From Dysidea avara (Eukaryota > Porifera > Demospongiae > Dictyoceratida > Dysideidae), in contig NC_089280.1 in NCBI RefSeq assembly GCF_963678975.1, positions 12,847,280-12,911,279 on the forward strand: a stretch of 64,000 nt of DNA, read 5' to 3'. Position numbers and translations under genes: made by a program. Below, one piece after another: positions 54,095 to 64,000 of this stretch. Below the pieces are notes generated by a model. That model saw nothing but the letters and a program-made list of their open reading frames with translations, did not search any database and was not told the origin of the DNA. Every line of letters starts with the position of its first letter. Position 1 is the stretch's first letter.

Positions 54095-55630
54095 GGCTGC
54101 GCGTTAGCCCATATAGCTGTATCCCTCCTGCATGAGTCCCCTCGGGAGGTTATTCACTATGTACTTGACATCACATGATGCTGAGGGTCTTAAAGATCAG
54201 TCCTTGATGCCAGATGGCTATGACACAACAGGTTAGACTGACGCTCATCACCAAATAGCGGCTGCGTAGTTTCACTCTCAATTGAGAGACAAGCTAGTCT
54301 AGCTAGCTACCTACAAAACACTGCTCTCGACTGTAAGCTTCGTCAGAATAGTAGTTTTTCTACGAGAGCTTCGGCATGACCTGACCTATCTTTACAAGCG
54401 CTAAGTTTTCCATAGTAGCAGCGGCCTCGGTAGCAGCTCTTCTCTTTAAACATCAGATTTATCATCCCGAGCATCATCCCTATAGTTCACTGCGGTTTAA
54501 TGCGCTATGATGGTGCGCCTTCATTCTAGTTCATGATGCCAGAGATGATGTTAATTATCGTTTGAATGGCGAGCTCCCTCAAGTAGATATCTTAGTGAGC
54601 TAGAACAAGCCTGTATTTGAAGTAGATTACTTACACTGGTTCGACCAACCGTGACGCGGGAGAACGGCAAACTTTCACCTGCCCGCGGGCTGGTAGAGAC
54701 CCACTGAGACCGAGGGTAGAGACTGCATGAATATAGCGCGAAGAGGCGGTTAGTGTATGGTGCTGCTAAGCTATATTATGGCACTTCATAGCTATACACT
54801 CTGCACAACTGATCATGAGTCTGACTCAAGTTAACCATAATCAAATGATAAAAGCTACGGCTACTGAGCTACTCTGGATAGTCAGGTTTGTTCAGGTTTC
54901 AAGACTATTTGATGATATGCAGAGCTATATGGCTATAAAGTCTATTACCATGCATGCATGCCTGACTTAGACATGCAATACAGTTCAGTATAGCTCATGG
55001 CCTCATGCTAATGTAGGTGCATAGCTAGTTAATCATTTGACTTTTGTACAACCTGATGCCAATGTAGCTATAATTGCAAAGGTCTAGAGGTAGTTTGTAA
55101 CTTATAGTGAAACGATTGCCTCTACCTTAACATTCCATGCACGTGCTCCAGCAACCAGCAATTTTACAAACATTTTGTCTGAGTCACTAAATGTGCACCA
55201 ATCGACTGTAATATAGTAATTCTTAAATGTTATGGTACTATCCAAGAAGTAGTACCATGTGTTATAGTACATTGCTCTTTAACACTGTAGACAGCGAAGT
55301 TTTGAACTATACATAAGATATGGAGTCATGCAACATTACTATATAACTCTTCGTCTAAATATGCTGACTTAAATGAAAACGATTGACTTTTTTTATTAAT
55401 TGTAAATATTATATTATGTGTATCTGTTATCAACATTATTACACTGTATAATATGTACATCATTATGTAAATGTGGTATACATGTTGGAGAATAATAAAT
55501 AATATTCACTTTGGTGTTCTTCAAATGAAGCATTGTTGGCACTGCTGACCAACTTCTTCCATATCTGACAGTAGTGGCATGATATAGGACCAAGTGCCCT
55601 TAAATACTTCCATGTATCCAGGGTATACAA
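54095..55630. other. Non-coding; GC-richer patch at 54640-54750
   Basis: No convincing frame. The GC-richer patch (cgtgacgcgggagaacgg and following) may be a promoter or the start of an untranslated exon. The remainder is AT-rich. Confidence 0.35.
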
Positions 55631-55639
55631 GTATACACG

Positions 55640-55820
55640 CATATATATATATATATATATATATACTGCAGTGCTGCATTGATGTGGACAGGGGACACTA
55701 GACCAAATTAAAGTTCATACTGGGTATACATGGGTATACGTGGGTATAAACAGGTATACATGAGTATACACCGGTATACTCTGACATAAACAGGTATACA
55801 CTGACATACTACTAGGGACC
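55640..55820. repeat. (TA)n run and gggtatacat-type minisatellite
   Basis: A TA run lies at 55642-55664. From 55720 to 55815 a ~10 bp phrase (gggtatacat, aggtatacac) is repeated about nine times. Confidence 0.85.
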
Positions 55821-55824
55821 CACC

Positions 55825-56044
55825 TATTAGAGTAAGCCACCAATGTTTGACCACCATCGGTTAGGGCGTGATTTTTCCCATGTATATAGTGACTGTTCTA
55901 TTAGAGTGTTTCGATCTGTCTACCGTCCTGGACGTTTTGGAGAGAAACTTTTGACATTTTTAAGACAGGGAATAGTCAAAACCCCATTTAAGTGCATTTG
56001 GATTGTGTATATATGTGTGCTGCTGGGTGCAGTAGCTAGCTATA
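55825..56044. other. Non-coding, carries the dispersed ctattagagt motif
   Basis: gactgttctattagagtgtt lies at 55888-55907, with a partial copy near 55827. The 94-codon frame starting at 55843 runs into the next miniature element and is not convincing. Confidence 0.4.
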
Positions 56045-56366
56045 CAGGGGCGGATCCAGAGTCTGGAAAGAGGGGGGGCACCTTGCTGAAAAAAGTTGAA
56101 GAGCAAAAAAATAAAAATAAAAAATAAAAAAGGTCACAACAATAATAGCTAGTTATCCTTTACCAAATATATTATATCACGTATGTTATGTAAAATAAAA
56201 TCCTATTTATAGCTTCATAAGTAAGCTGCACTGCCTCATGAACATTGTGACTGCTTTATTAGAGTAATTGACTGCTCTATTAGAGTATCTCGATCTTGTA
56301 TGCAATTTCTTGAAGGGGGGGGGGGGGTGCATTTGCCCCAAATGCCCCATCCTGGATCCGCCATTG
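56045..56366. mobile_element. 322 bp miniature element, GGCGGATCCAG ends
   Basis: Left end CAGGGGCGGATCCAGAGTCT; right end reverse-complemented CAATGGCGGATCCAGGATGG. CTATA flanks both sides. G-runs lie inside each end, an A-rich stretch at 56104-56132, and tandem ctctattagagtat motifs at 56250-56296. It is the compact relative of 39931-47164. Confidence 0.65.
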
Positions 56367-58260
56367 CTATATGCTGTTACTGTCAGAGAAGTCTAAATGC
56401 AATGTAGCTATTCGGGAAAAAATCAAGGTGAGGCCATCGTACATGTATCTATTTACTATTGAACGGTAGCTGATTCCCTCAATGTTTATTAAAATAGCTT
56501 TGAATTCTATATTAGAGTTGTTGACTGTTCTATTAGAGTATATCGATCTTTTACTGCTTAATTCACACCATTCGGGACCAAGCCAGAATTCGTTCAATTG
56601 CTGCTGACCCCTGTACGAGTTTATGGCTTTGGGCCATTCCTTGTAATTCTTTGGGCCTATCCATGTCCTCACACTGTTAAAAATGAAGTGCTATGATAGC
56701 ACCTAAAAATGCTATGGTAGCACCTAAAAGTGCTAAAATTTGACTGCTTCAGTCAAAAAATAGCACCTCTATAGGTTGATACAGTATATACACACTATAA
56801 AATTACAGTGGAGTGTACACACTTGTGAGAGAGGGTTATGTTTAGGGTCACAACGTAGTTGAAAGATCATTACTGCTGGTCCAAACCAAGCATTCAGGAT
56901 TATCACTATAATACTATCTTCTTATACAGGTGGCAAAGCAACATTCATACAATACATATACACACGGTCTGAGCACATACACCCTCATTAGCTGGGTAGT
57001 TACCTCTAAATGTCTGGCTCTTGCAATTGATAGCTACCAATGTGCAGAATAAATTAACCACTTATTTGTAAATTTGCTGACAATATGCATGCTAATAATG
57101 ACAGAAATGTTGGCCTTGTTGTAACTAAGGTCATTACACGTATATATTAGTTATATAGTGCAGCCTCAGTGTGAGGATAAGTGCACATGCATTCCAGTAT
57201 CCAGATTTTCTCTGTAAACATTCCCATCACTACCAGACACATCCCACAAAATTCCAATGATGTTTTTCAATGGTAAATTTATGGATTGAACCCAATAAAA
57301 CTTAATTCCTCATGGTCATGCAATCAATGCTACGTCCAAGAAATATTTATGCTATATATGAAAACTGAACCCATGAAATTTTGATGCCATGACGAAACAT
57401 TTTAAGTGTCATGAAGATTCCATGAAATAATGACACCTATCAGTAGGAGTCCATTGTATACCGAGATGAACATAATCCCAAGGATTGTCTCACTAAGTAT
57501 AGTGCTAGCACAAAAGTCATTAATCTTTTTTCTTCACATTACACCGTAGCTAATGTCTACACAAGCTAATTTCTACAATGTAACTGACACTATGTATTCT
57601 GTATTAGAGAGGTGCACTAAACACAAAAATCACAAAACTGCAACTATCTGCTATTTCTTTTTCGTACAGCATGTACATAAGAGTGTTCAAAAACAATGTT
57701 AAGTTGAATGTTAAATTGATTGCGGTACTGCTTGAGTGTGGCTTCTATTTGAAGGTGTGGCATTTAACCAAGCAATTATGGTAGCTGTAGTATTCAATTG
57801 CAAATTCAAAATCCAAAGTTTGACTATGCACCCATAACCCATTATGTAATCACTGACAAGTTCGATATATTGTACCAGCATGTAGATTTATAAGTACCAC
57901 ATCTGAAATTAACATCAGAACAGTGAAGTTGCAAGTTGTCGATGTCTACAATTGGAAAGGTAGTGACCGTCACAATTGTGATTGGTTTACAGTGACGGTC
58001 ATACTTAGTAACATTGCAGTCACAAGTGTTATTAACTTCAAAGTTAAAATTATATAGTCCAATCTAGTGTATAATTTACCCATATTGTGCTAGGAGAATT
58101 CCCACAACTCCTAAGGGAGAAATGCATTAACTCTAATAATAACTTGCAAAATTCTGAGAGTAAGCAGATACATTAAAATTATATGTGCACACACATGTTC
58201 ACAATAAATTATGCATATATTAACCTTTTTGTATATATATATTAACCTTTGTGTTATGGA
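56367..58260. other. Intergenic, no recognised gene
   Basis: It contains another ctattagagtatatcgatc pair (56512-56550), a CACTGTTAAAAATGAAGTG element end near 56674, and a small inverted phrase (tagtgaccgtcac with gtgacggtca) at 57960-58010. The last ~90 bp before 58267 is the 3' flank of the TRAF-like gene. No AATAAA was identified on its strand. Confidence 0.4.
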
Positions 58261-58266
58261 ACTTGA

Positions 58267-60705
58267 TTAGTTCATTACATACTGCACTTGGAAGTATATA
58301 CAATCATCTTTGAGGTACTGACGAGTTTTGGTCATAGTATTGAGGTCTTCATTGGTAATGAATCGTTCACTGAACCACATGTAATAATTACTAACCTCCC
58401 AGCTGGCTATGGTGACTCTATTGTGGCCATAATCCCAGTACATTCCATTGTGGCATACATAGTGGTAACTGCTGCTGATCTGGTTCAACAATTGTATCTC
58501 ACAATATCCTTTCAGTGGCCATGTTAACTGATTATCATAGGGACCTTTCATTACGTATAGCTTCACTGACAGGTAGCTTCTACTTCCACCACTTAAACCA
58601 GCAGCATCAACACACAAGCACATTTTGTATCCTTTTTGATGGGTGTAGAATGAGTCACTGTACCATGTGACTTTATGGTTTTTCTTTTTAGTATACTCTG
58701 ACATCTTAACAATTACTGGAACAACCTGATCACCTGATGAAAGGTCTTCAGCTGATAATGCCATCTTTCTATGCCAATAAAACTGTTGTTCTGTTTGATG
58801 CATTTTCTGCTGTAGTTTAGCTTCCAACTCAGCAATCTTTTTTTGAGCAGCAGCTTCAATTTCAGTGATTTTTGTTTGGAATTTAGTTTCCAGTTTAGCT
58901 AGTGCGTCATCAATATTGGCAGCTAGGGTAGCATGCTCTTTTTCAACATTCGCAAGATTTTGATAAGTTGCGGATAGTTGCTGTTTTGTGATGTGGAGAT
59001 CCTCCTCTGTATTGGTGAGTTTCTGAGTAAGTTCGTCAATTGTTTTCTTTGACTCTTCTTTAGCCTTTTCTGCATCCTCTTGTGTAGCTGAGAGCTTTTG
59101 GTCAGTGTCAGCTAATTTTTGTTGAGTGATTACTAATTCTTGTTTGAGGGTATTCTCAGATTCTTCAAGTCTTTGAATAAAGTCATCCGTAGCTTTCTTT
59201 GTTTCTGTCTGAGCTGCTGTAATCTTTTGAACGAGATCTGCAGTGGTCTCCTGAGCTTGGCTTTGAAAATCTTTGAAATCTTCCTTTACAGCAGATATTT
59301 CATTTGTGGATGAAGCAAGCTCTTTGTCAATCTGCTCTTGCATTTTCTTTGTATCTACCTGTGTGGCATTGAGATCAATTAGCACAACATCTAGTTTTTC
59401 GCAGATAGGATGTAGCTGTTCTGTAAATTTAGTGTGCATTTGTTCAAACTGTTTACTAAGTAAATTTTTACTATTCCCTGTTTCAACTTCCATAACTTTG
59501 AGATGATCCTGAGTAACAGATAGTGCTTGTTTTGTAAAGGACAAGTGTTCTTCCACCTTCTCCTTGTTGTGCTTCTTCTGGTCCTTACGAGCTATCGTCT
59601 CATCACAACCCACTATGTGATACTCACACTGAATTAGCTCCAGTGGACACATCTTCATGTGTTCTACTACACCATCTCTTGGGACATTTCCAACCTTGCA
59701 ATCATTGGGACATGTTATAGGGAATTTCGGACACAGTTCCTTGTGTTCACCTTCAATATACTGATGTTCTCCTTTAATGTGGCAATACTGGCAGTCAACC
59801 ATACGACATATGCATTTATCCTCAACATGATTCATCAGATTTTGACGTTGTAAAGTTATTCCACAATTATTAGGACAAAAAACTCCTTCGAGTAAACACA
59901 CCTTCCTGTGCTCATCAATATCTTCACGAGGTATGCTACCAACTTCACACTTGTTGGGACAGACTACAGGTAATTTGGAACACTGTTCCTTGTGTTCACC
60001 CTCAATAAACTGAAGATCCCCTGTGAAGTGGCAATACTGGCAGTTAAGATTATGACGTACACATTTGTCTTCAACATGACTAGTCAGATATTGTTGCTGC
60101 AAGCTTACTCCACATTCAATAGGGTAAGAGACTACCTCAAGTGGACATGTTTTCCTGTGTTCATCAATATTCTTAACAGGCATAACACCAACCTCACACA
60201 TGTTGGGGCAGGTTAAGTGTTCCTTGTGTTCACCTTCTATAAATTGAAGTTCTCCTTCAATGTGGCAATATTGACAGTCCACCATATGATTTAAATGCTC
60301 ATCTTTAACCTGATTGGTAAAATTTTGTTGTTGTAAGCACTTTCCATCATCATTGGAGCAGGCCACCACTTCAAATTGACAACCAAGGTGATGGATACTG
60401 TCTTTCATTTCACCATGCAACTTGCATTCTTCCTTCTTGTTAGTACAGAACATTTGTAGGTTGATGTCTGTTTGATCATTGGGAAGTGTGGTAAACTCTT
60501 CGCTGTGACAAATTGGACAACTAATGGTAGCAGCTTTCATTGTATCCTCAAGGCAAGATTTACAACAGGTATAACCGCAACATTGACTATGATAAGGCTC
60601 TATACTGGGACAATGACAGACATTACATATCAGTAAATGAGCAGATGATGTACCCAGCTGATGTTCATGGCTGCTCCCATCATTACTGAATGTGGCTAAT
60701 GCCAT
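58267..60705 (-). CDS. TRAF-like protein: RING, TRAF-type zinc fingers, long coiled coil, MATH/TRAF-C domain
   Basis: 812 residues in one uninterrupted frame. Residues 27-66 form a RING-like finger (CNVC, then CCGYTCCKSC, then CPIC). Residues about 105-380 hold TRAF-type zinc fingers built on an ~84-residue repeat with phrases such as DCQYCHIEGELQFIEGEHKE and CPNKCEVG. Residues about 385-640 are heptad-rich coiled coil. Residues about 645-812 are a MATH domain (SDSFYTHQKGYKMCLCVDAA, then LKGYCEIQLLNQ). TRAFs are trimeric cytoplasmic adaptors and E3 ligases for TNF-receptor and Toll/IL-1 signalling. The coiled coil is longer than in typical vertebrate TRAFs. In the RING, the usual CGH histidine is Tyr45, so ligase activity is uncertain. 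The start is chosen because a splice acceptor (TTCTTATAG) ends 3 bp before ATG, implying an intron in the 5' UTR. It looks intact; I cannot assign it to one vertebrate TRAF. Confidence 0.92.
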   Translation of the reverse strand: MALATFSNDGSSHEHQLGTSSAHLLICNVCHCPSIEPYHSQCCGYTCCKSCLEDTMKAATISCPICHSEEFTTLPNDQTDINLQMFCTNKKEECKLHGEMKDSIHHLGCQFEVVACSNDDGKCLQQQNFTNQVKDEHLNHMVDCQYCHIEGELQFIEGEHKEHLTCPNMCEVGVMPVKNIDEHRKTCPLEVVSYPIECGVSLQQQYLTSHVEDKCVRHNLNCQYCHFTGDLQFIEGEHKEQCSKLPVVCPNKCEVGSIPREDIDEHRKVCLLEGVFCPNNCGITLQRQNLMNHVEDKCICRMVDCQYCHIKGEHQYIEGEHKELCPKFPITCPNDCKVGNVPRDGVVEHMKMCPLELIQCEYHIVGCDETIARKDQKKHNKEKVEEHLSFTKQALSVTQDHLKVMEVETGNSKNLLSKQFEQMHTKFTEQLHPICEKLDVVLIDLNATQVDTKKMQEQIDKELASSTNEISAVKEDFKDFQSQAQETTADLVQKITAAQTETKKATDDFIQRLEESENTLKQELVITQQKLADTDQKLSATQEDAEKAKEESKKTIDELTQKLTNTEEDLHITKQQLSATYQNLANVEKEHATLAANIDDALAKLETKFQTKITEIEAAAQKKIAELEAKLQQKMHQTEQQFYWHRKMALSAEDLSSGDQVVPVIVKMSEYTKKKNHKVTWYSDSFYTHQKGYKMCLCVDAAGLSGGSRSYLSVKLYVMKGPYDNQLTWPLKGYCEIQLLNQISSSYHYVCHNGMYWDYGHNRVTIASWEVSNYYMWFSERFITNEDLNTMTKTRQYLKDDCIYFQVQYVMN

Positions 60706-61065
60706 TTTCTATAAGAACACACCTAATCATGATTAACAGGTATGTATAGTTAATAGTTCAATATAAAAATATTAACAGGCTACACTGTAGTGCTGGTGAG
60801 CCTGTACATGCATACATTATTGTTTACATATACTATACATACTGTTTATTAGGTTTATGCAAATATAATTTGGAAAAACGTTTACCATTGTTAAGTGCAT
60901 GAACATAACAAGAGCTTCTGCTGGGATTTTGTGTCTACCATATTCTCCAGTGATTTTGAATACTACTAATCAGTAAAATCAGGGTCAGAGTCCTCTCATT
61001 TTAGGGTTCAGTCCATCTATACAGGCTACAGTTGGGGGTCATAATACTACGCACTTTTTATCTAT
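60706..61065. other. 5' flank / probable 5'-UTR intron of the TRAF-like gene
   Basis: A splice acceptor for the minus strand lies at about 60709-60717. No upstream exon or TATA box could be fixed. Confidence 0.4.
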
Positions 61066-61069
61066 ATAT

Positions 61070-61226
61070 GTGACCAGATTTGCGAAAAGGTACGTTTTCC
61101 ACACATTTTACATACCAGCAAACAAAATGTCATAACTGTTGACTTTGTAACTATAGATAGCAGAGAAGCAATCGAATATAATCTGAGGAATGTGTGAAAA
61201 CAGCCGGTTTTTACTCAGTGGGTCAC
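61070..61226. mobile_element. Small GTGACCAGATTTGCGAAAA element
   Basis: Left end GTGACCAGATTTGCGAAAAG; right end ccggtttttactcagtgggt followed by CAC. It belongs to the same family as 49960, 50147 and, more distantly, 34654. Confidence 0.6.
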
Positions 61227-61229
61227 AAA

Positions 61230-62790
61230 TGATTGTTATGAACTATTATCGCAGACCAGCTTCTTTTTTACATGAATCACACCCACTTATCATGTGCGTG
61301 TTGTGTGTGTGTGTGCATCTCTGCTATCTATAGTAACAAAGGAGTGGACAGCCAAAGTTTCAGTTTTTGTGATGAATAGTCTTGATAGTGCTAGACAGTT
61401 GTAATTAGTACAGCAACAATATGACAGATAAATTACAAGCGCTTATTTAAGCAATCCTAACTCAGCACTGAAACAAGCTACAAAGATGGGGTTTGGCTTA
61501 GTCTGTTCACCATGAACTGGCAAATCGATGAAGGTATAGTGTCTTCCCTGTGTGGACAAGGAAGACCATTCCAACAACAAAATAATGGTAATTTTTTCTA
61601 TTGCTTTGTAAATAAGTGCCCATAATTCTGAACCCACCTTCTACAAATACAATACAAATATTTTCTCCCTAAGAATAGGTGAATCTGATGTTGTATAGGT
61701 TGTTACATGTGGAGCCATGCTAATTTATCAGTAAAGCATGTTAAAGTATGTATGTACTTGTGTGCAGGGTATTTAATACAGGAGACATGTCTTGCTGTCT
61801 TTTTATTATTTTTGAATAAAAATTTATAGACTTATGTGGAGCCATACCCACTAACTGATGATTAATCAGTATCAGGCCACTACTTTTAAAAAGTAATATG
61901 TTACTTATGACTTGTTACTACCACTGCAATGAAACATGTTACAGTTATATAAAAGTAACTAGTAATATGTTATATTACATATGTATAAAGGTATTTCATT
62001 AGTTAATCAAGACACACAGTAGTGTGTCATGCGGCCCAAGAAGCTGGCGCGCAACACCTGTGAGTATATTGACAGAAAGAACGAAAACGCAATTTTCACA
62101 CCTCTGTAGCTCTGTGCTGCCTTGATGAAACAAGATGATTTTTGCTGTGGACACGCCCTCCAACTTCAGTACCCCACAAACGAAATTTGAGTGAATCGTT
62201 TCAGGCATTCCCGAGATATGCAACTTCAAAAATTGGCTTAGTTTCTTTGTTTTTTCTTCTTATTTTTCTTCCTCTTACAAAAACTGCCATAAAACGTGAA
62301 TGCTATATCCGATTGCCTTGACATGGCACACAGAAGGGGGTATAAAGGTGCATCTCATTACCACCTTTGGCTGGAATACGATAAACAGGCAAAGAGTTAT
62401 TAGCAATTATTCACAAAAAATAACACCAATATGTTGTCATGCCTACAGGGTAAACCGCTTACGGGAAGAAGCTGAAAATCAGTGGGTGAATAGGTTAACT
62501 ATTGAACCTCAAACCTTTTATGGTTTGAAAGAAATCGAGCTAAAAACCAAGAAGATACAACAAAAAAAACCAACAGTGTGTAACAATTACACAATCGAGA
62601 TTAGCTAAATTGAGATTAGCTAATAAAAAACTATTATTTGTCACGCCTACCAGAAAAAAACTGTTTAGGGTAATGCTTTGAAAATCGCTGTACAGATGGA
62701 GTAATCATCTTAGAAAGGCTCTTCAATGGTGTAGAAGAATCAGACTTAAAGCCATGGAGTTATAACACGAAATCCATCTTGGTGTAGCAA
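61230..62790. other. Non-coding, probable repeat debris
   Basis: Frames on either strand (61443-61637, 61999-62229, 62300-62608) are short with no family resemblance. The stretch 62000-62660 is homogeneous in style and may be one dispersed repeat, but its ends were not found. Confidence 0.3.
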
Positions 62791-62834
62791 GTGTGAGATC
62801 GAGATACTCTAATAGAGCAGTCATCCTAATAGAG

Positions 62835-63560
62835 CAGTCACCCTGAAGAGAATTCAAGAGATCAGCTAGAAACAAGTAACCCCTATAGAGATCAGTTACA
62901 AACAAATCACCCTTTAGAGAGTTCAGTAACAAACAATTCACTCTGTAGATAGATCAGCTAGAAGAAGTTACCTTGTAGGTAGTTCCAACTACGGAAAGAG
63001 ATAGTTCAGCTAGAAGAAGTCACCTTGTAGAGAGTTCAGCCACAAAGAAACCACCATGTAGAGAGTTCAGCTACAAACAAGTCACCCTGTAGAGAGATCA
63101 ACTACAAACAAGTCACCCTGTAGAGAGATCAGCTAGAAGAAGTTACCTTGTAGAGAGTTCAGCTGCAAAGAAACCATCATGTAGAGAGTTCAGCTGCAAA
63201 CAAATCACCTGTAGAGAGCTCAGCTACAAACAAATCACTCTGTAGAGAGTTCAGCTAGAAGAAGTTATCTTGTAGAGAGTTCAGCTACAAACAAATCACC
63301 CCGTAGAAAAATCAGCTAGAATAAGTCACCTTGTAGAGAGTTTAGTTACAAAGAAACCACCATGTAGAGAGTTCAGCTACAAACTAGTGACCCTGTAGAG
63401 ACATCAGCTAGAAGAAGTTACCTTGAAGAGAATTCAGCTACAAAGAAACCATCATGTAGGGAGTTCAACTACAAACAAGTGACCCTGTAGAGGCATCAGC
63501 TAGAAGAAGTCACCTTGTAGAGTGTTCAGTTACAAAGAAACAACCATGTAGATAATTCTG
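62835..63560. repeat. Minisatellite, ~30 bp unit, about 23 copies
   Basis: The core is gtagagagttcagctacaaa followed by caa/gaa, then gtcaccct, gttacctt or accatcat variants. Variants alternate in a higher-order pattern (caagtcaccct, gaagttacctt, gaaaccatcat). It is preceded at 62796-62830 by the dispersed ctctaatagagcag motif in two copies. A TA run follows at 63578-63604. Confidence 0.9.
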
Positions 63561-63573
63561 TAATAAATATACG

Positions 63574-63607
<34 letters not shown>

Positions 63608-63849
63608 TGTGCAATTACAGATAAAATCAGAAATATTTAAAGTATTTAACATCTGTTTCATATTTTCTTCTTCCTGTGGTAAAGAAAAAAAGATAGGTCA
63701 AAAAAGCCCCAAAGCTGGCCATAGGCCAGCTTTGGGGTATACAAATACAATAAGAAGTGATATCTAATCCAAAACAGCCAAGCTATAAAAAAGAGTGCGG
63801 CCCTCAAAAAGGCCATTTTGAAAAAAGATGTGAAATCCAAGGTGGTGGC

Positions 63850-64000
63850 CAAGAAATGGCTGTGATGGTAGGTTAATGGTAAAAATTTTAATAACGACAA
63901 TTCAGGTGAATTTTGTGCTAAGACCAAGCAGCACCAAAATTCACCTGAATTGCTGTTATTAAAATTTTTGCCATTAACCTACCATCACAGCCATTTCTTG
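63850..64000. repeat. Long palindrome (~68 bp arms), truncated by window end
   Basis: caagaaatggctgtgatggt at 63850 is mirrored by accatcacagccatttcttg ending at 64000. The arms match almost perfectly around a ~15 nt loop at about 63918-63932. A smaller perfect hairpin (ccccaaagctggcc/ggccagctttgggg) lies at 63707-63737. The palindrome probably continues beyond the window. Confidence 0.9.

Noticed and set aside
55843-56127. 94-codon frame overlapping the miniature element at 56045
   Set aside because: Its second half is element sequence with a Lys-rich poly-A tail, and its first half carries a dispersed repeat motif.
58288-60216. Plus-strand frames over the TRAF-like gene
   Set aside because: They are shadows of the long minus-strand coding frame.

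Overview
The window is AT-rich eukaryotic DNA from an animal with short introns (about 45-55 bp where splice sites can be paired) and a very high load of transposons and tandem repeats. The mix suggests a demosponge or another early-branching marine invertebrate: homogenised ribonuclease-inhibitor-type leucine-rich repeats, an intronless RING/TRAF-zinc-finger/coiled-coil/MATH gene, and many hAT, Harbinger, pogo and CACTA-like miniature elements. This assignment is an inference. There are no bacterial operons, CRISPR arrays or recognisable viral genes.

Layout. Bases 1-1745 are a leucine-rich-repeat (LRR) array with one in-frame stop. At 1716 it is interrupted by a block that ends at 39190. This block has inverted copies of an ~0.8 kb sequence at its two ends, and the LRR unit resumes at almost the same codon. 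I read it as a possible giant (~37.5 kb) composite element. Its left arm is a 19-20 bp minisatellite that alternates in orientation (9543-12700). A 7.0 kb CACTA-like element (2532-9542) is nested in that arm. The block also holds many miniature elements, a 1.56 kb pure (GT)n tract (21199-22761), a LINE reverse-transcriptase fragment, two SINEs, a decayed multi-exon gene resembling UTP20 (minus strand, about 28.7-32.2 kb), and an array of about 20 short exon-like units with consensus splice sites (33795-37450).

From 39191 the LRR sequence continues in three pieces. They are separated by a 469 bp CACTA-like element (39282-39750) and by a hAT-like miniature element (39931-47164), which itself contains a 6.9 kb CACTA-like element (39970-46856) carrying a 162 bp satellite. 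A third copy of the ~0.8 kb terminal sequence follows at 47953.

The right-hand 14 kb is mostly miniature elements and minisatellites around one convincing intact protein gene, a TRAF-like gene at 58267-60705 (minus strand).

The LRR and TRAF-like genes fit an innate-immune type of repertoire, but they need not work together. The main interest is structural: nested insertions in one LRR array, a giant inverted-repeat element, and tandem arrays of splice-ready micro-exons that are non-coding as far as I can read.
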